Shown here: one piece after another, positions 26,380 through 35,062 of the stretch
How the letters are laid out: each line of letters starts with the position of its first letter
Position numbering within the stretch: position 1 is the stretch's first letter
Origin: Paenibacillus sp. Soil766
GTDB lineage: Bacteria; Bacillota; Bacilli; Paenibacillales; NBRC-103111
Length of the DNA stretch: 61,573 nucleotides
Assembly (NCBI RefSeq): GCF_001428105.1
Contig: NZ_LMSJ01000045.1
Span: 31,277 to 92,849, forward strand
Direction of reading: 5' to 3'
Notes under the pieces: model-generated
What the model saw: only the letters and a program-made list of their open reading frames with translations
Database searches by the model: none
Told to the model about the DNA's origin: nothing
Position numbers and translations under genes: made by a program

Positions 26380-26416
26380 AGACTCACCCTGGAATGCTCC
26401 GCCCCAGTGTGAGTCT
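26380..26416 (+). promoter_or_regulatory. Intercistronic stem-loop after the binding protein
   Basis: AGACTCAC pairs with GTGAGTCT and CTGG with CCAG. No T-run follows. Such stems between binding-protein and permease genes commonly stabilise the upstream mRNA or partly terminate transcription, giving excess binding protein over permease. The role here is inferred. Confidence 0.6.
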
Positions 26417-26441
26417 TCTACTCTACAAGGGAAGTGATGAC

Positions 26442-27320
26442 ATGCGCAAATTCATGGGAAATAAAGTGGCGATAATGCTGTTCACGCTGCCGGCTCTCCT
26501 TTTGTATACAGTGATCGTGTTTTATCCGATTGTACAAACCTTTTACCGCAGCACCTTCGAATGGGATGGCCTTAGCGAAGGCACGTTTATTTTTCTAGAT
26601 AACTACACGCGGTTGTTTCAAGATAGTATTTTCTATACGTCGCTCTATAACGGTCTCGTATTCGCAGGGATCCTAGCCATTGTGCAAATTGGGATCGGGT
26701 CCGTACTCGCTTTTACCGTAGCAGAGGGCTTCAAAGGAAGTAAGATTCTACGCATTTCCTACTTCATTCCAGTTGTACTTTCGATTACCGTCGTTTGTCA
26801 GCTCTGGTTGGCGATGTATAACAGTGAATATGGGTTAATTAACAAGGTGTTCGAAGCACTTGGCATCTCTTATCGTCAAGACTGGCTGACGAACAGCAAA
26901 ACAGCGATCTTCGCGATTGCCTTCGTAAACGCTTGGCAGTACATGGGCTACCAGTTCGCGCTGCTTCTTGCGGCTGTGAAGTCTGTACCTGAACAGTACT
27001 TAGAGGCTGCTCGTATCGATGGGGCTTCCAAATTCAAAGCACATATGAAGATTACGATACCGATGCTGGCGGAGACGTACAAATTTTGTCTAGTTCTCGC
27101 GATTACGGGGGGGCTGAACGCCTTCGCTAACATGTTTATCATGACAGGCGGCGGACCAGGTAACTCCACGTACACATTGACGTACCTCATGTACCGATCA
27201 GCCTTCCGTGTTGGTGAGTTTGGTTACGGCAGCGCAGCTGCAGCGTTCCTCGTCATTGAATGTTTGATCGTAACGTTAGCGATTAACAAACTTATCGCAC
27301 GTGAACGTATTACCTTTTAA
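26442..27320 (+). CDS. Sugar ABC transporter permease, MalF/UgpA type (cassette 1)
   Basis: A 292-residue inner-membrane permease with six hydrophobic segments and the EAA loop (YLEAARIDGASKFKAHMKITIPML) that docks on the ATPase. The start ATG 26442 follows AGGGAAGTGA; in-frame sequence from 26394 overlaps the stem-loop and is not favoured. It forms a heterodimer with the next permease. No ATPase gene is present, so a shared MsmX-like ATPase encoded elsewhere is expected. Confidence 0.93.
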   Translation: MRKFMGNKVAIMLFTLPALLLYTVIVFYPIVQTFYRSTFEWDGLSEGTFIFLDNYTRLFQDSIFYTSLYNGLVFAGILAIVQIGIGSVLAFTVAEGFKGSKILRISYFIPVVLSITVVCQLWLAMYNSEYGLINKVFEALGISYRQDWLTNSKTAIFAIAFVNAWQYMGYQFALLLAAVKSVPEQYLEAARIDGASKFKAHMKITIPMLAETYKFCLVLAITGGLNAFANMFIMTGGGPGNSTYTLTYLMYRSAFRVGEFGYGSAAAAFLVIECLIVTLAINKLIARERITF

Positions 27321-27374
27321 GGTAATGCTTACGAAGCCAGTTTTCTTACGAAAACTTTAAGGAGGATGTTATAG

Positions 27375-28217
27375 ATGAACGGCTTACTCAAATTACGCAA
27401 AAAAAATCCGCTTCTTGGCATCCTTTTATGGGTGTATGCGGGATTGTCAGTGTACCCGTTATTGTGGATGATTTTCTATTCACTCAAAAATAACAATGAG
27501 ATTTTCGTTACGAATCCTTTCGGGATTCCAACGCATTTCCGCTTTGAAAACTATGTGGATGCTTGGTCCAAATTTAATGTTCCACAGTACTTCAGCAACA
27601 GCTTGCTCGTGGCCGCATGTACGGTTGTTGGTACGATCGTTCTCTCTGTAACGTTTTCCTACGCGGTTGCTCGGATGCAATGGCGCTTCAAGGAAGCGGC
27701 GAGAATTTATGTGGTCATCGGGATGTTCATTCCCGTTCAAGTGATCATGATCCCATTAGCTATTCTTGTTCGTGATTTCCACTTAGCTAATACGTACGGT
27801 GCACTCATCATTCCTTATATTGCATTTAATATCTCGTTCTCCAGCATGGTGTTCTACGGCTTCTTCCGTTCGATCCCGGTCGAGCTCGAAGAATCCGCCT
27901 GCATGGATGGGGCGAGCATTTATCGGACGTTTTATACCATTATTTTACCAATTATTAAGCCGGCTATGGCGACGATGGTCATTTTCGTATTCTTATCCTC
28001 TTGGAATGAATTCACAATGGCACTCATTTTAATTACCAAAGAATCATTGAAAACTTTGCCGCTCGGATTACTCTTCTTCCAAGGCCAGTTTACAACGAAC
28101 TGGGGGGCAATGGGGGCAGCGATGACGATTGCCAGTTTGCCAACAGTCTTGGTTTATATCCTCTTTAGTGAGCAAGTTGAGAAAGCAATGACCGTAGGGT
28201 CAGCAGTGAAAGGTTAA
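27375..28217 (+). CDS. Sugar ABC transporter permease, MalG/UgpE type (cassette 1)
   Basis: A 280-residue permease with six membrane segments and the EAA loop (ELEESACMDGASIYRTFYTI). AAGGAGG lies upstream of ATG 27375. It ends two bases before the second kinase gene, so cassette 1 and at least the start of cassette 2 are probably one transcription unit. Confidence 0.93.
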   Translation: MNGLLKLRKKNPLLGILLWVYAGLSVYPLLWMIFYSLKNNNEIFVTNPFGIPTHFRFENYVDAWSKFNVPQYFSNSLLVAACTVVGTIVLSVTFSYAVARMQWRFKEAARIYVVIGMFIPVQVIMIPLAILVRDFHLANTYGALIIPYIAFNISFSSMVFYGFFRSIPVELEESACMDGASIYRTFYTIILPIIKPAMATMVIFVFLSSWNEFTMALILITKESLKTLPLGLLFFQGQFTTNWGAMGAAMTIASLPTVLVYILFSEQVEKAMTVGSAVKG

Positions 28218-28218
28218 T

Positions 28219-30042
28219 ATGGGAAAAGGATTTTCATTCATGGGACGGTGGCATATGGCTACCGTCTTATATGTCTCTTTCGTCGTCCTCATTCTTTTAC
28301 CCATTTTCATTGTGACATGGTTCTCCGTGCGGTCGTTTAATTATGTCTTATTCGACAACGTAACGACAAGGGCGATGCAAACGCTAGAGCAGGTTTCGTA
28401 TACAGTCGACAAGGAAACGAGCAGGATGATTAATACCATTGCAACCATAGCCAATGATGATAAGCTGTTTGCTACGGCAACAAGCATTCATTATCAAGCT
28501 AATCAGAGTCAACAAGCCAGCCATGAAGCGAGTATGGAGTTAGATCACCAGCTAAGTAATTATTTTCATTACACGGCTGAAATTATTTCGGCAGTTTTCT
28601 TTTACCGAGACGGTGGTACATATGCGTACAAGCAAAGTCTGGGCTTACAAGAAGATGAGCTGCGGCATGCACATTGGTACCGGCAAACGTTAGATAAGGT
28701 CAATAAAGTTCAAATCTTTGGTGCAGAGGATAATTTACGTCCTGGTACCAGTGGGCATATGGAGATCACGGCGTCGATTTCGCCGAAATTCCCTGATTCT
28801 TTTAATGGAGTTGAAAACGTTTACTTTATTTTTCGGGGCAGCGTGTTGCAGCAATTGCTTCGGACGCAAGTTTCGGCGTCGGGGTATTTCCTGGTGATTT
28901 CACCGAATGGCAGCATCATTTCGAGCTCATCTGACGAGTTGATCATGAATCAAACATCAAGTCATGCCTTATTAAAGCGAGCGATGAGCGAGCAGACAGG
29001 AAACTACGTTCAAAGTGAGGAGGGCAAACAGTCCTTCGTGAGTTACCTAACTTCTGCGCAAACTGGATGGAAATACATACATGTGATGCCTTACGATCAA
29101 ATGTTAGCTAGCGTTAAGCAAGTCTATAATCGCACAATGCTAGTCTCAACCGTTGCGTTAATTGTCTTTTTATTGGCTTCCTGGTTCTGGGTGCGCAGTA
29201 TGGCGAAGCCCATTCTTACCCTTGTCAGGCAGATGAACCGCGTGAAGATGGGGAACTTTGAAGTGCAATTGGAAGCATCAGGTCCCATAGAGACCTATGT
29301 GTTAGGTCATAGCTTCAATGAAATGACTTTGCGCATCCAAGAGCTTATCAAGGAGCGGAAAATCAAAGAAGATGAGCGCTTGAATGCGGAGATGAGTGCC
29401 TTGCAATCGCAAATCGGACCTCACTTTCTGGTGAACACACTTAACGCCATTAAAATCATGGCACTGATAGCGAAAACACCGCACATCCAGAAGATGACCG
29501 AATCGCTGATGCATTTGGTTTCATCGGCCTTTAACCGCGGCGGCAGTTACACAACAGTTCGGGAGGAGCTGCAGCTGCTGGATGATTATTTTGCGATCAT
29601 GCGTATTCGATATGGGGATCGGTTTGAAGTTCATACCGAACTGGAGGATGAAATCAGCCAATCGACGATGTTAAAGCTTTTGTTACAGCCGCTGGTTGAA
29701 AATAGTATCGTACATGGCTTTCATGGTTTGGATCGTAAAGGGATCATTCATATTCGCGGATATAAATGGGGAGATCGCCACTTCGGGATCACGATTCGGG
29801 ATAACGGGCATGGTTTCGAGATCGACAAGGAGCAATCGGCGAGAAAGCAAGGAGGTGATTCCTTCAATGGGATTGGACTTGCGAATGTACAAAGTCGTAT
29901 CGAGCTTCAATATGGACGTGAAGGAAGGCTCGTTGTGAGAAGTGAACCGGGTATAGGCACACAGATGGAACTAGTCCTCCCAATACTTGAGGTTTGTCCG
30001 ACCGGTACGACAATGAAAAAGGAGGCATTGAAGCATGTTTAG
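28219..30042 (+). CDS. YesM-type sensor histidine kinase (cassette 2)
   Basis: A 607-residue membrane kinase with the same plan as the one at 21500: N-terminal membrane segment, extracellular sensor domain, second membrane helix near 305-325, HAMP domain, phospho-acceptor box QIGPHFLVNTLNAI, and ATPase domain with ENSIVHG and GIGLANV. The usual FLYNTL reads FLVNTL. Extracellular domains of the two kinases are clearly different, so they probably sense different ligands. Its 3' end overlaps the next regulator gene by 8 bases. Confidence 0.9.
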   Translation: MGKGFSFMGRWHMATVLYVSFVVLILLPIFIVTWFSVRSFNYVLFDNVTTRAMQTLEQVSYTVDKETSRMINTIATIANDDKLFATATSIHYQANQSQQASHEASMELDHQLSNYFHYTAEIISAVFFYRDGGTYAYKQSLGLQEDELRHAHWYRQTLDKVNKVQIFGAEDNLRPGTSGHMEITASISPKFPDSFNGVENVYFIFRGSVLQQLLRTQVSASGYFLVISPNGSIISSSSDELIMNQTSSHALLKRAMSEQTGNYVQSEEGKQSFVSYLTSAQTGWKYIHVMPYDQMLASVKQVYNRTMLVSTVALIVFLLASWFWVRSMAKPILTLVRQMNRVKMGNFEVQLEASGPIETYVLGHSFNEMTLRIQELIKERKIKEDERLNAEMSALQSQIGPHFLVNTLNAIKIMALIAKTPHIQKMTESLMHLVSSAFNRGGSYTTVREELQLLDDYFAIMRIRYGDRFEVHTELEDEISQSTMLKLLLQPLVENSIVHGFHGLDRKGIIHIRGYKWGDRHFGITIRDNGHGFEIDKEQSARKQGGDSFNGIGLANVQSRIELQYGREGRLVVRSEPGIGTQMELVLPILEVCPTGTTMKKEALKHV

Positions 30043-31624
30043 GGTGATGCTTGTCGACGATGAACCGCTTGTACGGCTTGCGCTACGTGAATTGATCGAT
30101 TGGGAAACATACCAGTGTGAGATAGTTGGGGAGGCTTCAGATGGTCAAGAGGCTTTGAGAACGCTTCATAAGCATGAAGATATTGATTTGATCATGATGG
30201 ATATTCAAATGCCTAAGATGGATGGAATCACCTGTTTGGAGCGGTTAAGTAGCCTTAGTATCAAGATGAATCCCGTCGTTATCGTCCTTAGCGCATACTC
30301 GGAGTATGACTATGTGCGTCAAGCATTCCTGTTGGGGGCTGTCGATTACATCGTGAAGTCACACATGGAACCGGAGCCGATGAATGCTGTCGTTGCGAAA
30401 GCAGTTGACATGTTAAAAGAGCGAATGCAGCATGCCGAACGAGAGGAACGTGAGCAGCGAGCACAGCAGATGAAAGCGCGAGAGATCACGCTTACTGCTC
30501 ATCTTCGAGGAGGGAGCGATGTGCCACAGGAGACGCAGGCAAGCTTTCATGAAAGCGGTGAACAGGTCATCGCATGTATTCAAGTCCCGACAACAGAGGA
30601 GTCGGGTACTTTCACACAGCACATGATTCGGCAAGTGATGGAGGGGTATTTCCCTGAGGTTACCATCCTTCCGATGAGTGTGAAGGAATATGCACTTATG
30701 CTTTCTTTCCGTCAGGAAGCAAGCCAAGGTCGTCACAGTATCAGGCAGCGCCTCGCAGAAGGTATGGATCAACTCGTGAGTCATTTCAAGCAATACGTGA
30801 ATCAATCGGTATCGATCGGGGTATCTGATTTCATACAGTCTCGCCAGGAATGGCGAACAGCTTATGAGCAAGCGAAAGAGCTGGCAGAACTGCGCTTTTT
30901 TACCAAGGAGGGAAGAGTATTCTTTCCCGAACACGCGAGGATGAATCGTTCACAGCTGCAATCTTGTGGCATAGAAGTATGGGATCGCAAGGAGCTGCTG
31001 CGGTGCCTGGAAACGGGCCAACCGTGGCAAGAAGAATTGGATAAAGGGTTTGCCTACTGGCAATCACAGCAAGCGAAGTCAGTGAAAGATATCCAAAAAA
31101 TGTATCAAGGTTTTCTCTGGGAATTAGGAGGGCTGCTGCATGCCCATGGATTGGATTGGAAGGACGTTTCAGAACTAGAAACCCCACCCTATGAAGATTT
31201 ACTTCAAAAGTCGAGAATGATGGATGTTCACCACTGGTTAATGAAGCTGGTCACGAGTGTTGCTTCTCAGCTCGACCCTCGTCGATTAGCCATTCAACAG
31301 TCCCCGCGACTGATCGACAAAGCGAAGGCGTATATCGATGCGCATTATCATGAACCTCTTTCGTTGAGTGATGTTAGTGAGTGGGTAGGTGTGAGTGAGA
31401 GCCATTTAAGCAAACAATTTACGAAGGAAACGGGAGAGAATTTCATCGCCTATGTGACCCATATTCGGATTGAGAAAGCTATCCAGTTGATGTGGGGCGG
31501 CATGAAGCTGTTTGAAATCGCTGAGAAAGTGGGCTACCCGAATCAGGGGCATTTCAGTCGCATTTTCAAGAAAGTAACCGGTCAGACGCCACAACAGTAT
31601 CGCGAGTCTAGCCGATTAGGGTGA
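30035..31624 (+). CDS. YesN-type response regulator, AraC output (cassette 2)
   Basis: A 529-residue regulator with an N-terminal receiver (DDEP, phospho-acceptor in LIMMDIQMPKMDG, Lys in DYIVKSH) and a C-terminal pair of AraC helix-turn-helix motifs (LSDVSEWVGVSESHLSKQF, and LFEIAEKVGYPNQGHFSR). The receiver Lys is followed by SH rather than PF. The start overlaps the kinase gene. A 112-base gap with no clear terminator separates it from the binding-protein gene it presumably activates. Confidence 0.92.
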   Translation: MFRVMLVDDEPLVRLALRELIDWETYQCEIVGEASDGQEALRTLHKHEDIDLIMMDIQMPKMDGITCLERLSSLSIKMNPVVIVLSAYSEYDYVRQAFLLGAVDYIVKSHMEPEPMNAVVAKAVDMLKERMQHAEREEREQRAQQMKAREITLTAHLRGGSDVPQETQASFHESGEQVIACIQVPTTEESGTFTQHMIRQVMEGYFPEVTILPMSVKEYALMLSFRQEASQGRHSIRQRLAEGMDQLVSHFKQYVNQSVSIGVSDFIQSRQEWRTAYEQAKELAELRFFTKEGRVFFPEHARMNRSQLQSCGIEVWDRKELLRCLETGQPWQEELDKGFAYWQSQQAKSVKDIQKMYQGFLWELGGLLHAHGLDWKDVSELETPPYEDLLQKSRMMDVHHWLMKLVTSVASQLDPRRLAIQQSPRLIDKAKAYIDAHYHEPLSLSDVSEWVGVSESHLSKQFTKETGENFIAYVTHIRIEKAIQLMWGGMKLFEIAEKVGYPNQGHFSRIFKKVTGQTPQQYRESSRLG

Positions 31625-31736
31625 TGCACAAGAAATGCACAAGTAAGCACAAGAATCGTCATGTCCTTTGTGCTTCGCCACTCTTAGAATAAGGGTTGTA
31701 AGCGTAAACATAAGAGGTCATGGAGGGGTTGTTTGA

Positions 31737-33056
31737 ATGAGAAAAAAATGGGCAGGACCACTATTAGCAAGCGTGTTGACGATGTCGGTAGTACTAAGCG
31801 GGTGCGGAACTACAGAGAGCAGTGGGGCGACAGCGCCAGCCGGGACAGATAAACCTAAGCAAGAGGCTGCTGCCGGCAGTAAAGTGACCATCAAGATGGC
31901 GATGTGGGACGTTAACGCATCTTTTATTGATTTTTTGACAGCTAAAGTGAAAGAGTACTCCAAGGTTGACCCTAATGTAAATGTTGAAGTAGAAGCGTTC
32001 AAAAATGATGGCGATTATTTGAAAGCGATGAAGGTTCGTCTCTCTGCCAATGAAATGCCTGATTTCTTCGAATTGAAGCCGAACTTTATTAATGATTTCA
32101 AAACCGAGCTGCTTCCGCTCGACGATCTGAGTACAACGGCTAAGAATAAATATGCGAAAAAGTACGCAGTGGACGGCAAAGTGTTAGCGATGCCAACTGT
32201 TCAATTCCCTGAGATGGTCTACTACCATCCGAGTATTTTCAAAGAGTTGGGACTTGCCGTACCAACGACTTGGCCGCAATTCATTGATGTGTTGAGCAAG
32301 ATCAAAGAGAACAAAAAATACATTCCGTACGCGATGGGAGGCAAGGATGCTTGGCCGGATTACCCGTTCAATGAGTTCATGCACCACATCACCTCAGGTG
32401 ATGAGAATTACTTAAGCAACCTTGCGACTGCGGCGCATCCTTTTGCAGAAGGCACACCGTTCTACAAAGCGTATAGCAAAATCGAAGCCTTGTACGGGGC
32501 CAAAGTGATGGGTCCAGATCCACTTGGTGTAAGCTGGGATCAAGCAACAGGACTGTTTGAGAGTAAGAAAGCAGCTGTTGTAGCTGCGGGCTTATGGTAT
32601 CTGGATACGTATATGTCCAAAGTGGGTAATGCTGACGATTTGGCAGCGTTCCCGTTGCCTGTTCGCGATAGTGAATCCGAGCCGCTTACCGTGATGACGT
32701 TCTCAGATCACTTCTATGCGATCAATACAAACAGCAAGAACACCGAAGCTGTGAAGAAGTTCATGGACTGGTTCTACAGCCCAGCTGTTCATCAGCAATA
32801 CGTAGATAAAGTGAAGCTAGGCGCGGTGATTGATGGTGTGACTGCGAATGTGCCGTTCCTGAATGATTTCTACAAAAACAATAAAATCACGCCGTTCTTA
32901 TATGTGCCAGGCAACCAGAAGTACACGGATTTGATCAATGCGACGCAATTGGATTGGAAGACGGTCGGTCAAGATATGATTTCAGGCAAAAAGCTTAGTG
33001 ATATCTCCAAGCAATTGGATGATAAATGGATCAAAGCGCGTGACGCGAAGAAATAA
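31737..33056 (+). CDS. Sugar ABC transporter binding lipoprotein (cassette 2)
   Basis: A 439-residue solute-binding protein. The signal peptide ends LSGC, giving a lipidated Cys near residue 24, followed by an Ala/Thr/Lys-rich linker and a family 1 binding fold. The segment VVAAGLWYLDTYM matches the usual hinge region. A weak GGAGGGG site precedes ATG 31737. It is only distantly similar to the binding protein of cassette 1, consistent with a different ligand. Confidence 0.92.
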   Translation: MRKKWAGPLLASVLTMSVVLSGCGTTESSGATAPAGTDKPKQEAAAGSKVTIKMAMWDVNASFIDFLTAKVKEYSKVDPNVNVEVEAFKNDGDYLKAMKVRLSANEMPDFFELKPNFINDFKTELLPLDDLSTTAKNKYAKKYAVDGKVLAMPTVQFPEMVYYHPSIFKELGLAVPTTWPQFIDVLSKIKENKKYIPYAMGGKDAWPDYPFNEFMHHITSGDENYLSNLATAAHPFAEGTPFYKAYSKIEALYGAKVMGPDPLGVSWDQATGLFESKKAAVVAAGLWYLDTYMSKVGNADDLAAFPLPVRDSESEPLTVMTFSDHFYAINTNSKNTEAVKKFMDWFYSPAVHQQYVDKVKLGAVIDGVTANVPFLNDFYKNNKITPFLYVPGNQKYTDLINATQLDWKTVGQDMISGKKLSDISKQLDDKWIKARDAKK

Positions 33057-33145
33057 GATCGTATAGAGATGGAAGGGCAGCAGGGAATGCGGTCGATTTG
33101 GTGTAACCGTGTTTCCTCTACCCATGCCTTGGAGGTGAGACCTAC

Positions 33146-34030
33146 ATGAGTTACAACATGCAAAAAAAGTTGATTATCGTCATTTTTCTAGCCGTGCCTG
33201 TATTTCTACTCTTGTTGCTTTTGATGTATCCGACTTTAAAGCTCGTACAGCTTAGCTTGACAGACTGGAATGGGATCTCGAGAACATTTAACTATGTAGG
33301 GTGGGATAATTATGTGCAAGCCTTTCATATGCCAGAAATTTGGAAATCACTCTATCATAATTGGCAGTATTTCCTCATTCATGCCTTGATTCTTCCACTT
33401 GAAATCATGATAGCTGTAAGCTTGAACGCCAAAATGAGAGCGAATGCTTTCTTCCGCTCCATTGTGTTTCTACCTTATGTCATTAATGGGGTCGCAGTGG
33501 CGTATGTGTTCAGCTATTTATATAACCCGATTAATGGACCACTCAATTTATTTCTAGATTCTGTAGGCTTGGATTCATGGATTCAACGCTGGCTGAGTGA
33601 TCCAGCTGTCGTTAACTATTCGTTAATTTTTGTATCGTTATGGCGTTATTGCGGTCTGCATGTGATTTTATTTCTTGCGGGATTGCAGTCGATCCCAGAG
33701 GACTTGTACGAAGCTGCACGCATGGATGGCGCAAGTCCGTTAAGACAGCTTTGGCATATCACCATTCCTGGTATGAGTCGGGTTATTGAGATTGTGCTAT
33801 TCCTGAACGTACGTGGTGCCTTGCAAGTGTTCGACATTCCGTTCTTGATGACCCAAGGTGGTCCGGCTAATGCCAGTTCGACCTTTACCTTGTACACGGT
33901 GGATACAGCTTTTAAATTCAACAATTACGGCCTAGCGTCGACAATGGCTATTCTGCTTATGGTCATGATTATCGTGTTCAGTTATGTGCAAAAGAAAATT
34001 TTTCAAGCAGCAGGAGGCGGTGAAGCATGA
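33146..34030 (+). CDS. Sugar ABC transporter permease, MalF/UgpA type (cassette 2)
   Basis: A 294-residue permease with six membrane segments and the EAA loop (DLYEAARMDGASPLRQLWHI). TTGGAGGTGAG precedes ATG 33146. The 89-base gap after the binding-protein gene has no clear hairpin. Its stop overlaps the next gene by 4 bases (ATGA). Confidence 0.93.
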   Translation: MSYNMQKKLIIVIFLAVPVFLLLLLLMYPTLKLVQLSLTDWNGISRTFNYVGWDNYVQAFHMPEIWKSLYHNWQYFLIHALILPLEIMIAVSLNAKMRANAFFRSIVFLPYVINGVAVAYVFSYLYNPINGPLNLFLDSVGLDSWIQRWLSDPAVVNYSLIFVSLWRYCGLHVILFLAGLQSIPEDLYEAARMDGASPLRQLWHITIPGMSRVIEIVLFLNVRGALQVFDIPFLMTQGGPANASSTFTLYTVDTAFKFNNYGLASTMAILLMVMIIVFSYVQKKIFQAAGGGEA

Positions 34031-34854
34031 CAATCAGCTCGCGATTAAAGCCGCTGTATTACCTCGTATTCGCGTGTATCACGGTCATCGTACTCATTCC
34101 CTTGTTCCTAGTACTATTTGCCTCTCTGAAGCCTGCTGCAGAGCTTGCTGCCTCGTCTCCGATAGCGATTCCTGATACCTTCTACTTGGGAAATTTGAAA
34201 ACAGCGTTTATTAAAGGGGATATTCTGACGGGATTTAAAAATACATTCATCCTCATCTTCATGAGTGTTGTGTTGAATATGATTTTAGGTACGATGACGG
34301 CCTATATTTTGAATCGATTTGATTTCCGTTTGAAAAAGCTGATTTTCGCGCTGTTCACGGTCGCGATGGTCGTTCCCTTTTACACCACAGAGGTTGCAAG
34401 GTTTCAAATTATTAAAGCGCTAGGCTTATACAACACGTTGTACGCACCAACCTTAATCTATGCGGGGACGGATCTCCTGCAAATCTTCATCTATCTGCAG
34501 TTCATGGAGAAAATCTCCAACCAGTTGGATGAAAGTGCCATGATGGATGGCGCGTCTTACTTCCGCATTTTCCGATCGATTATTTTCCCAATTATGGTGC
34601 CGGCAACAGCGACCTTAGCGATCATTAAAACGGTTGAGATCATGAATGACATGTATATTCCATTCTTATATATGCCTGCGAAGAAGCTGCATACGCTGTC
34701 TACTGCACTCATGTCCTTCGTGGGGGAGCGAGCGTCCTATTGGAATGAGCTCGCTGCAGCGATCCTAATTATCATGCTGCCGACTGTGCTTATTTACCTA
34801 TTTTTCCAACGGTACGTCTTCGCAGGTCTCATGGACGGAGCTGTGAAAGGATAA
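34027..34854 (+). CDS. Sugar ABC transporter permease, MalG/UgpE type (cassette 2)
   Basis: A 275-residue permease with six membrane segments and the EAA loop (QLDESAMMDGASYFRIFRSI). It starts at ATG 34027 within an ATGA overlap with the preceding permease and closes the second cassette. A strong terminator follows. As in cassette 1, no ATPase is encoded nearby. Confidence 0.93.
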   Translation: MTISSRLKPLYYLVFACITVIVLIPLFLVLFASLKPAAELAASSPIAIPDTFYLGNLKTAFIKGDILTGFKNTFILIFMSVVLNMILGTMTAYILNRFDFRLKKLIFALFTVAMVVPFYTTEVARFQIIKALGLYNTLYAPTLIYAGTDLLQIFIYLQFMEKISNQLDESAMMDGASYFRIFRSIIFPIMVPATATLAIIKTVEIMNDMYIPFLYMPAKKLHTLSTALMSFVGERASYWNELAAAILIIMLPTVLIYLFFQRYVFAGLMDGAVKG

Positions 34855-34873
34855 TATTGGATGTAAATGTTAA

Positions 34874-34900
34874 AATGACCCCATTTCGGGGTCATTTTTT
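34874..34900 (+). terminator. Rho-independent terminator of the second sugar cassette
   Basis: AATGACCCC pairs perfectly with GGGGTCATT around ATTTC and is followed by TTTT. Downstream, TTGACC and TAGTTT with a 17-base spacer, ending about 20 bases before ATG 34997, may be the cysJI promoter. Confidence 0.92.
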
Positions 34901-35062
34901 GCATGAAAAGTGCCAATTAAACCATATATCAATTCCCCTTATATAAGTCATAAGAGGATTCTAATTGACCTATGGTGCGCACTGTGATAGTTTTCAATGG
35001 AGAGTAAAAATAGTGCGAAAAATAGCAAAGCTTATCAATACATGCTGATGAGGTGGATTTTG

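Noticed and set aside
34901..34996. S-box or T-box leader upstream of cysJ
   Set aside because: The region is too short and has none of the conserved elements; only a possible simple promoter is seen.
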